A stretch of 64,000 nucleotides of DNA from assembly GCA_031761405.1 (NCBI GenBank), contig JASEVX010000003.1, positions 70,492,484 through 70,556,483 on the forward strand, written 5' to 3'. The notes under the pieces are model-generated. The model was not told where the DNA came from. It did not search any database and was given only the letters and a program-made list of their open reading frames with translations. The position numbers and the translations under genes were made by a program. Positions 12,101-18,829 of this stretch are shown in pieces. Source of the DNA: Serripes groenlandicus. Taxonomy: Eukaryota; Mollusca; Bivalvia; Cardiida; Cardiidae. Position 1 is the first letter of the stretch. Every line of letters starts with the position of its first letter.

Positions 12101-15100
12101 GAATTTCTTTTTCAAATTGGTCAATCCAAACGCTAGAAGACTTTGGATTACGATACACAAAACAAAGTAAAAATGACTTTTTATAAGGAGGCCTGATTTC
12201 AAACCAAACTGTTTCAATATTAGAAATTTCAAATTGCTCTTTTCTTTCAAAAGGTAAATTTTCATTTATATATACAGCCCACCCACCTCCCCTATTAGTG
12301 GTCCTGTCTTTTCTTATCATTGTGTAACCAGGCACCCGAATATCTGTATCAAGGATGATATCACTAAAGAAAGTTTCACAACAGCCAAGAATATCTGGGG
12401 GATTCTTTGATTGTAGAAGATTATACCTTATTTCATCCAATTTGTTTTCTAATCTATTGACATTATGGGAGCATATTTTTAAACCTTTAGAGGTGAAACC
12501 ATAATTATTGAATGAAGTATCATAATCTTGATTACTAGAACCAAATAGCCTGTCATGATATAGAGCTAATACACATGAAAACAGTAATAAAATCACAATG
12601 TACATATGATAGATAATGTTAATTGTGGCCACCTGGTTTGGACACACTTGCTTAGATTGATTATCTACAGTATCCTGTGAAGAACTAATTAAGCAGTTAT
12701 CAGATATATTTACATAATTAGTGTTTTTAATAATTGCCTGTCCACAGGGTGCACTATTTGTTTTATTTACTGAATTTAAAATATCTGAACCGCTGCATTG
12801 CTGTGGTATGGTATTATACATTTTTAAAGAGTTCAAACATTTTGCTTTTACAGAAATATTTGTTTGATCCGTAGTTACACCACTATCAAGTGAAGAATTT
12901 ATAGAACAACAGTTTTGGCACTGATAGGTGGCACAGTTTATACAAACACTATCTAAAACACTGTAAATAGTATTAGATATAACTGTTTGTCCATGATTAA
13001 TGTCATGGTTCTGGGCTTTTTCTTCTTTGCCGCAATTCTATATATTTGTGCAACGATTCTGTTTATGTCCATATTCCTGGCACTGGTTACATTTTAGACT
13101 CTTGCCATGTGTACATGTTTCTGTCGTATGGTTGGGCTCACCACAGTAGAAACAAGTGTTTCGTTTTGCTTGAAGTATTGGCGCAAATTTGTTAATATTA
13201 TGCAGCAAAATACTGGTTCCCAATTTATTTAGATGGATATGATCCCTGGCATATAATTGAGTGTTAATCCAGTATGGATGTCCAGCTTTATGAAAAGTTA
13301 AATATTGTGGCACATAGTGAAGGTTTAAGTGTTCACACATGTTAATCAGAACTTCATTTATTCTTTGTATTGGAGTGTCCCTCCTGGGTGGCAGGCCTGA
13401 TACACTTATTGAACAATGAGGATGACACTGTGATTTTATCTGTATAAGTAGGCTCTCATAGTCTTCCTCTATTTGTTGATAACCTCGACCACCACTGGCA
13501 TCATTTCCTCCCACTAGCAGAACAATCTTTGTGTATTTAGAAATATTTGTTCTTGCTATGTAGTCCGTAACATCATTTATTTTTGCCCCACTGAGAGTTT
13601 TGACATCGGTTTTGTGTAGACCTCTAGTTTTGACAAATTTTAATTGAGACGATCCTATCAAAAGAGTTTTGGAGTGTGATAGTTTTTCGTTGCTTTTGTT
13701 CTGAGATCTCTTTGGTGTAAGTACAGGCCCTGATGTTGTCTGAATGTCATCACACTCTATGCCATTTTCTTTTCTTGGTGTTGTTTTGTTTATTTTAGCA
13801 TTATTGTCACTTGAATTTTTCAGTTGAATGTCAGGTTCATTAGTTAAATCAACTATTCCATTGTCACCTTGTATCAGTCTACAGTCCAATTTTACAGCTT
13901 CAGACTGTTCATGTAACTCTTCTGTCTGACACCCTGAAGATGTATGTGTCACGAGATCATCTGTTTGACAGCCTATTGTTCTTTGGGTACAGATTTTGTC
14001 AGTTTGAGTTCCTTCATGGACAACTGCAGCAGATCTTGAATTCAAGGTTATCAGTTGAATTTTCAATCGATTGATTTCATCCTTAAGTAGCACAATTTCA
14101 CTTGTCGATTCAATTATGCTTAAATCTAGTATACTAACAGTTTGGCTGGTGTTACTCATGTTACACTTCGATCTTGGTGACGACATCGAGTACACCGTTT
14201 TTATATCTGTCTCTTCAATTTCATTGCATGCAACAAGAAGCTTTGCAAGCCATTCCTCAGAGTCTTTACCTTGAATGTGTATTTTGCTTGTAGTTGGATA
14301 CACTGTCACAGTAACATGCAATTCATTTCCCTGATAAATATTGCCATGTTGGATATTTTTATTAGTGAGACCTAAATGAAGAGAAATAATGTTTTCAATA
14401 TGTGATAGTTTGTCCTGGCTTATTGTGACTGTTATACTTTGCGAATGTCTTACAATTTGTAAATATGAGTGTTCATTTTCTTTTTGGATGTCTAATTTTG
14501 AGCAGTTACTTTGTTCTGAAAATCCTTCAAAACTTGAAGAAGAGGTTCCATTTAAAAAGGAAGAAAACCAATTTGAGCTGTTTTGTATTAAACTTTCCAT
14601 TTTTTTTTTTTATGCTATTATTATTATTATTGATCCATTCTGTGCTTTCGTTATGGCCTGGCAGGAGTCAATTTGTTGAAATCTTTGATGTTGGATCAGT
14701 CCTAGTACCAGATGTTGGTCAGTCATTAATACAAACTTAGTATGTCAGATTTTCCATAGCAGGTGGTCCTGGACACTGTGAAAATATTGCCAACAGAGTC
14801 CTTGTTTCAGTATGTCCCAGCAGGGGTTCACCAATGTTTACACTGAATTGTGTAGTTTTCCACAAAAAACATGTTTAAAAAGCACTTTTTTTACTTAAAA
14901 TTATGAAATCCTTTTACAACACAGTATAAGCTCCAAAAGAATATAAAAATGTTTTATCTATAATCCAGTAGAATAACCAGATCAATCTGTGTACACTGTG
15001 ATCTGAATATAGACTTTCGGCAAATCAGTAACATAAGCATTTTGACGTAAGATTCATGTGAATAGTAAAGTTTCCGATAAGATTCACAGACTGAACTGAA

Positions 15101-16281
15101 CCTATTCTGACTCCAATTACCAGAGTCTAGCTTGAATTTGAACAAGGTCATAATTTAGAGTTGCCAACTAACGTCGAATGACACTTATTTCCCCCTTTTC
15201 GCACATTTACCAAATCTGAAGCAGACGCCTTTAAAAGGGTAATTGGACTAAACTATGGTCATTTCTATAAATCGAAGTATATTTATGAAATATAGTTTAA
15301 AACATTTTGACCAAAGGAGAAATAGCTCTTTATGAACATTTTTTCCTTTTGTCACAATGTTTTTATAATAGCTGCAATAGCGTCGCAAATGCGTCCACAA
15401 GTTCGAAAGAGTAAATTAAAAGATTCTTTATTCATTGTTTGCAAGAAAACAACATACACATAACTAAATATATATTACTTTATTTAGAGAGAAACATGCA
15501 TTATTTAAAAGGTATCTTTGTCCTGTGACTGTTATTTTTTGTTTAGATATCTGTATTTGCTAATAGTGTTAACAACTAGTATGTGGTAAAGAGTCACACA
15601 TGCGTAAAGGTTTGTTTTCACATGCATCGTCTGATGACTGTTGCCTTATTGACGTATGCCAACGTTACTTAAAATGACATCAAATCAGAGATGCAACTCA
15701 ATACGACATGAATCTTCGTTAGGATATACTTGAGAAGTGAGCACTAGTCTCTTGCTATTCCGGTTCAATTGTAATGGTAATATAACACTTCATAAATACA
15801 GGTATTTTACTGATATGATATCCGGAGTCCACACTTCCGTTTTATTTTAAATATTCATTTAGAATTCAAAAGGAGGCCAAATTTCTCATTATGAAACATA
15901 TTCGGCTTTAATTTAATGCAGACTATTTATCTATTTACAGTTTTAAAAAGAAATCTAAACAAAAACATACATGTGAATACAAATGTGAAATGGATAAACA
16001 GCTTTAAAGGCGACATGTTCATTCTATATTACGACAAGCTGATAACCGATCTTGCGAACTCCCTTACAAAGCTAGCTTCGTTCTTACATTCGGAGCTCAG
16101 CCTAGAACGACTGTGGTGTACGCTGAACAACACAGAGGGCTCATTTAAACGAGTGGGAAAGCCCGAATATATGTCAAGGAAGAAACTTGTTGACGAGGAT
16201 ATGGAAAGAAGGATACTGAAATGGAAAGAAGCCATTCACGACGCTCTCGTTCGTCGAAGATTACCATCGGCTAGTAACTAA
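7558..16281 (+). CDS. WSCD-family sulfotransferase copy A, exons 2-4 only (first exon not in window)
   Basis: Exons at 7558-7624, 8645-8872 and 15941-16281, in phase with each other, give 212 residues that align end to end with residues 126-336 of copy B. Visible family features are the PAPS 5'-phosphosulfate-binding loop IPGSGNTWVRHLIE in exon 2, the 3'-phosphate-binding strand IIIVRDPFEST in exon 3 and the basic C-terminal helix region in exon 4. The WSCD family is described as Golgi sialate:O-sulfotransferases; substrate here is inferred from family only. Intron 2 is 1.0 kb. The last intron is 7.1 kb because a 5.8-kb LINE sits in it. No membrane-anchor exon occurs between the satellite and exon 2, and LINE debris lies where it should be. 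Either exon 1 is beyond the left edge or the copy is 5'-truncated. There is no stop or frameshift in the three exons. Confidence 0.8.
7955..8140. mobile_element. Decayed copy of the TTAA/CCCTTTCCCAC foldback MITE
   Basis: Contains the family's core blocks in order: CTGCAGCAGACGA, GAATTGCTCATAATGAG, CCTTTTGCCACAATGTTTT and a closing TCTGCTGCTGA. The terminal CCCTTTCCCAC motifs are lost. It lies in intron 2 of copy A. Confidence 0.6.
8440..9137 (+). repeat. Segmental duplication block, partner of 52603-53248
   Basis: Aligns with 52603-53248 through the end of intron 2, exon 3 and the start of intron 3, up to GCAAACAGTGAA. At that point the alignment is interrupted by the LINE at 9138-14974 and resumes at about 14977. 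Confidence 0.9.
8645..8872 (+). CDS. Copy A exon 3 (3'-phosphate-binding strand)
   Basis: The acceptor TTTATAG precedes it and the donor GTATGA follows. It is 228 nt in phase 1 to 1 and encodes IYTGSIYGSR, HDLEKRDF and the PAPS 3'-phosphate motif IIIVRDPFEST. About 11 of 76 residues differ from copy B; most are concentrated near the donor end (YNRGKANKTAV here). Confidence 0.85.
9138..9644 (-). other. LINE 3' untranslated region and (TAT)n tail
   Basis: Downstream of the ORF2 stop. The last 70 bases hold a conserved-looking block (gccacagggaagattagtg, then tgttaccctcattaaataaag) that can fold by pairing TAACACAGTTAG with its partner, followed by about ten TAT units. This is probably the template end recognised by the reverse transcriptase (inference from related elements). 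Confidence 0.7.
9645..12836 (-). CDS. LINE ORF2: APE-type endonuclease and reverse transcriptase
   Basis: 1063 codons from a TTG at 12836, although the frame is open upstream to the ORF1 stop. The first in-frame ATG is at 12821. Residue numbers run from the TTG. A hydrophobic segment (about 73-93, core YIVILLLFSCVLAL) precedes the endonuclease (about 119-335), whose motifs are intact: HNVNRL, CCETF, LTGDFNMDFL, LIDHIYVTN and SVSDHYPV. The reverse transcriptase spans about 605-850 with PIHKKGDKSEATNYRPIS, FLDLKKAFDVVDH, HGVPQGSILGPLLF and catalytic MYADD (784-787). A C-terminal domain follows (LLGVKIEPQLNW, LPLIDYCCTVWG). No frameshift or internal stop. It is probably coding-competent, nicking the target and reverse-transcribing its own RNA (known for the family). 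Confidence 0.95.
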   Translation of the reverse strand: MNSLKMYNTIPQQCSGSDILNSVNKTNSAPCGQAIIKNTNYVNISDNCLISSSQDTVDNQSKQVCPNQVATINIIYHMYIVILLLFSCVLALYHDRLFGSSNQDYDTSFNNYGFTSKGLKICSHNVNRLENKLDEIRYNLLQSKNPPDILGCCETFFSDIILDTDIRVPGYTMIRKDRTTNRGGGWAVYINENLPFERKEQFEISNIETVWFEIRPPYKKSFLLCFVYRNPKSSSVWIDQFEKEIQFAIDYNNDLVLTGDFNMDFLSPNKPPQKWLNIMDTYSLQQLLTEPTRKTKDSKTLIDHIYVTNLENVYESHVVQYSVSDHYPVCITRHSKISVNIKHKHSAITYRNCKNLHEAAFLQDLKDAPFYKVEFENDPDVCLQQWYNIFYTVLDKHAPVITKRIKKDHQPEWYNSEISQARHARDKCHRLGMWEYYKLWRNKTKVLTENAKREFYSEAIKNSKDPKSLWKCIHSLRPSNTTFSSTVLNSNDGIKITNPHDVANEFNNFFTSCVKNLRSQSSEQSPSFQELKTYVQSKRPHDQYFKIKPVNMNILFKELMNLDLNKSSGLDNIGPRILRISAPAIVSSLTYIFNRVIDSGKFPQLFKNAKVTPIHKKGDKSEATNYRPISVLPTLSKLIEKHISQQLYKYLSDFNLLHPSQSGFRPNHSCQTALINITDKWLQEMNDGNINGVVFLDLKKAFDVVDHKLLCQKLNIYGCTQTSLKLFESYLNNRTQQVKVGNAKSKSAPISHGVPQGSILGPLLFILYINDLPLHVKNSETDMYADDSTFHTSGKTVGEIQQRLQADLTSINKWCSRNMMYINTEKTKCMTIGTRQKLSVQKDCLTITINAGILQNSQCEKLLGVKIEPQLNWSSQINHICTVISSRIYLLSKIRNYLHLEARKLFYSGYILPLIDYCCTVWGNCTKNGLDRILKLQKRAARIILNADPLSASEPLFKELNWMPVHIRIQYHTLLLVYKCLNSQAPEYLSNRLVYVGDNIPYSIRNVVNGNLYVKKSKTELYKRSFHYSGSLLWNNLPTDIRSSPSLYSFKNNLKNYLLNLNC
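12837..13037 (-). other. Open extension joining ORF1 to ORF2 in one frame
   Basis: These 67 codons lie between the ORF1 stop (TAG, 13040-13038) and the TTG at 12836. They are in the same frame as both ORFs and contain no stop. They encode a Cys-rich patch (CINCATYQCQNCC) and no ATG in frame. ORF2 could therefore be made by read-through of the UAG or by starting at ATG 12821 after termination. Confidence 0.85.
13038..14600 (-). CDS. LINE ORF1: SGNH esterase-like domain with two CCHC knuckles
   Basis: 520 residues starting at ATG 14600, just after a run of about 12 A on the coding strand. A likely coiled coil lies at about 160-185. A 13-residue triple repeat follows (GTQTD at 197, GCQTD at 210, GCQTE at 223). 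An SGNH-hydrolase-like domain spans about 311-470 with LLIGSSQL (nucleophile block, here G-S-S), LVGGND (363-367) and DHIHLN (453-458). Two perfect C-x2-C-x4-H-x4-C knuckles sit at 483-496 and 504-517, five residues before the end. In CR1/L2 elements ORF1 binds the RNA and carries an esterase of unclear role. The TAG at its end is the only stop before ORF2. Confidence 0.93.
   Translation of the reverse strand: MESLIQNSSNWFSSFLNGTSSSSFEGFSEQSNCSKLDIQKENEHSYLQIVRHSQSITVTISQDKLSHIENIISLHLGLTNKNIQHGNIYQGNELHVTVTVYPTTSKIHIQGKDSEEWLAKLLVACNEIEETDIKTVYSMSSPRSKCNMSNTSQTVSILDLSIIESTSEIVLLKDEINRLKIQLITLNSRSAAVVHEGTQTDKICTQRTIGCQTDDLVTHTSSGCQTEELHEQSEAVKLDCRLIQGDNGIVDLTNEPDIQLKNSSDNNAKINKTTPRKENGIECDDIQTTSGPVLTPKRSQNKSNEKLSHSKTLLIGSSQLKFVKTRGLHKTDVKTLSGAKINDVTDYIARTNISKYTKIVLLVGGNDASGGRGYQQIEEDYESLLIQIKSQCHPHCSISVSGLPPRRDTPIQRINEVLINMCEHLNLHYVPQYLTFHKAGHPYWINTQLYARDHIHLNKLGTSILLHNINKFAPILQAKRNTCFYCGEPNHTTETCTHGKSLKCNQCQEYGHKQNRCTNI
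14601..14974 (-). promoter_or_regulatory. LINE 5' untranslated and presumed promoter region
   Basis: Between the 5' end of the insertion and the ORF1 ATG. Ends in a short (AAT)n run and then oligo-A directly before the ATG. Contains a GC-richer part (14640-14840). An internal promoter is expected for LINEs, but no specific motif is recognisable. The 5' limit is set by loss of alignment to 53248 at about 14975. Confidence 0.5.
15188..15420. mobile_element. Foldback MITE copy, shared with 53428-53655
   Basis: Starts CCCCCTTTTCGCACATT and includes CTGAAGCAGACGCC, GGAGAAATAGCTC and CCTTTTGTCACAATGTTTT. Present at the same place in both sulfotransferase copies, so it predates the duplication. Confidence 0.6.
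15941..16281 (+). CDS. Copy A exon 4, terminal
   Basis: Acceptor TATTTACAG. It completes a split valine codon and encodes 112 residues to a TAA at 16279-16281. Contains FILYYDKLITDLANSLTKLA, LERLWCTLNN, GSFKRVGKPEYMSRKKL and a C-terminal ALVRRRLPSASN. Two stretches totalling over 200 nt are identical to copy B, while the start and end of the exon differ. Confidence 0.88.
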
Positions 16282-18329
16282 TTTATTAGGCCTTGACTCT
16301 TATACAGTTTAATAACAATTAACCAGCCGCGTCTAGCTCTATTTTAGGTCTTTAATTTGTGTGTAAATAGGGTAATTTATAAGTTTTAATACAATTAAAC
16401 TATCTACATATGTATATATTTCGGGTTTAAATATGCAAATATGACACCTAATTGACAGCGTACAGGTTTTACGTTATTATAAAAAAAATATCGGTTATTG
16501 TTCTTTAAACAAGACAAATTAGGTATGTTAAGAAAAAATAGGAAGAGTGATTTTACACCTATGTTAACCATGTTTACGATAAACGACTATTTAACGCAGC
16601 CATTTTTATATGTGAAAGTGTTGTAATTTATTCTAACCGTATCGGCAATGCGTTTACGGACTTAAATCTGAACGCTTTTTAGTAAAGATGTCAACGGTTA
16701 CTGATTTTACTAACCGGTCACTAGTTGGATCTTCCAATCGGTTGACCGATTAACTGGTAAAATGGCTATTCATTTGCTTAGTATTTAACCCTTTCCCACA
16801 TACAACACATCTACAGAAAGCGGCTTTGAAATCATCTTGGCATCAATATAGAAAGCATTTATAAGTAAAAGAATAAGTATTGAATATAGTTGAAAACACT
16901 GTGGCAAAGGTAATAATTGCTCAAACTTAGGGAATTTGTCATTTTGTCTATTTGTTTTAAAATATCGTCTGCTGCAGAGGCGTCAGGCAGCGTATACATG
17001 TATGTAGGAAAAGGGTAAATAAATGACTATGCTATTGAGCGTGGAAGTTCGCTGACTTTGGGTGGCATTTGTCATGATCATAACAGCTCTCCTATTATAC
17101 TTGAAGGCAAAGTTTCAACCCAGTGTAATCGTGGTTTTATTCTACATCATACCCACAGGTACCAGTATCGTTACTGTTTAATATTACATCAACAAGATAT
17201 ATTTCCTTTTGAAAACTACTAAACTTCACTTTTTTGGTTAAACAAAATAAATCTGGAACAATCAGACTTTTGAGAGGTGAATGAAAAATGCGATGAGTTT
17301 CTACCATCCAATGAAATACCTTGACACAAACTGAAAACTTTGACAAAAAAAATGGCCAACTCTCTCCAAAGATAATCATCAGCCAGCTGATTTTAGCCAG
17401 ATGCTTCTTCATGCAATTAACTTAACGGTTTTATTCCAGGTAAAATCCTTTGTTTATTATTGACCTTTGATTGTATCTATTTTGAATGCTCAGTAACTGC
17501 CAGAAACTCAACATATCATCCGGTATGTGGAACTGTTTTACGGAAATCGTTCACCTTAGTGATGTAGAGTAATATTATCTTCACATTTGTTCCCATATCT
17601 CGAAAATAAACCAACCAAATTGAATGAGATTTTGCAGATTGTTTATTTTTACGGTACGTTTTATGAAAATGAAAATTTCCTGGAGAAATCTCAAAGCAGT
17701 CGTTGTTTGCACACTTTGAAAAAAGAAAGTCGTCCGAAAGGAAATATACCTTGTTGATGTAATAGAGAAAAGTACTTTTTCGGCGATATCTGTTTAACCT
17801 CAGTTTTGACCTAGATGTTAAACAAATGATCTAGATTGTAGACCAATCAAATGTTGTATTTAATGAATGATGTCGAAGAAATAAAGGAAATGATACGTTT
17901 TGATTGGTTCAAAGTTAAGTAGGCGATCCTACGAGAAGCACTTATATGATGGAGTTTTAACATGAAATGTTCTGCATACTAACTTTTAATTGTTTTCCTT
18001 AAGAAATAAATTTCAGTGAAAAAAAAGCTGTGAAAACTTATAAAAAATATAATATTTAAGAGCAAAATAATAATTATTTTTGAAACAAGATAGGTTTTCA
18101 GTTATTTATCGTCAATTGAATCTTATACACCTCTTGGGAGCCTCGCGTAATCTCCAGTCATGTGGCGTATTCTCGGCCTTGATAATCTATTTATAGAAAT
18201 TGAAGCTGGATGGAGATGGCCGATTAGCCTTTGGTAAACACATAGATTATTGCGCAAATTTTATAATTCATGGGAAATTACTGATTGTTTTGATTATTAT
18301 CGCCGTTTATCTTTTTAAACGATATTTCT
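16282..18329. other. Downstream non-coding DNA of copy A
   Basis: No gene seen. 17100-17240 aligns with 55295-55430. 16565-17095 and 17245-17760 are absent from or unalignable to the second copy. No clear polyadenylation signal could be assigned, although several AATTAAA-like strings occur at 16390-16400. Confidence 0.6.
16789..17015. mobile_element. Foldback MITE copy (TTAA-CCCTTTCCCAC family)
   Basis: Left end TTAA at 16785-16788 followed by CCCTTTCCCACATACA. The right part has GTCTGCTGCAGAGGCGTCAG and TGTAGGAAAAGGG. It lies in a segment absent from the second duplication copy. Confidence 0.75.
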
Positions 18330-18800
18330 TGTTTTAAATATTTCAGGTAAAAGTAAACTGCGAAAAAAATATATTGTAACAGGCTACGATACTGGTACCT
18401 CTGATCATGCCTAGGGTTCAATAGACATAAAACGCGAACAATGTTTCACAAAAACCCAGTATGTTTCAGTAATCTTTCGTGAAAACCGAAACGAAATTAG
18501 TTGAAATACACAGGATACTTGGTTGTTTACTGATAACAGCGGATTATAGGGTAATAAAACGTGAACAGTTTTCACGATTAACGAAAAATTGTGTGTGTTT
18601 ATCGTTCCCTTATTTCTTTAGACACCACCGTGTCATCTAGCAAGGCTAATCCATGAACACCGAATTCGTTTGGTCGAATGAGTTTTCACGATAGGCGTTT
18701 ATTGAGCGCAATCCGATTCTCCTTTTTGTTTAAGACAGGACAATGTCTTCTAGAAATGTATGTATTATAAATTTATTTATAAGACAAGAACGTCAGTGCA
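18330..18800 (+). repeat. Segmental duplication block, partner of 55575-56030
   Basis: Collinear similarity including AGGTAAAAGTAAACTGCG / AGGTAAAAGTGTTTACTTGCG, ACAGGCTACGATACTGG and GTTTATTGAGCGC in both. No coding potential seen. Confidence 0.85.
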
Positions 18801-18829
18801 ATGATATCAAAACAATCAGCCATCTTTGA

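Larger units (their letters stand above)
9138..14974 (-). mobile_element. Near full-length CR1/L2-type LINE with two ORFs
   Basis: A 5.8-kb insertion in the last intron of copy A, bounded by comparison with the empty site in copy B (53241-53255). On the minus strand the order is: about 370 bp of 5' untranslated DNA; ORF1 (esterase-like plus zinc knuckles); ORF2 (endonuclease plus reverse transcriptase); about 500 bp of 3' untranslated DNA; AATAAAG; and a (TAT)n tail at 9138-9165. Microsatellite tails and an SGNH-type ORF1 are known for the CR1/L2 group. Both ORFs are long and open, so the insertion looks recent. I see no clear target-site duplication. The exact 5' end is uncertain by about 10 bp. 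Confidence 0.93.
14975..16560 (+). repeat. Segmental duplication block, partner of 53248-55230
   Basis: Alignment with the second copy resumes at CCAGATCAA (14977) and runs through the rest of intron 3, exon 4 and about 280 bp of downstream DNA (for example TTCGGGTTTAAATATGCAAA at 16421 and 55121). Confidence 0.9.

Noticed and set aside
14071..14740. Three + strand frames opposite LINE ORF1
   Set aside because: They are antisense shadows of ORF1, whose minus-strand frame has clear domains.
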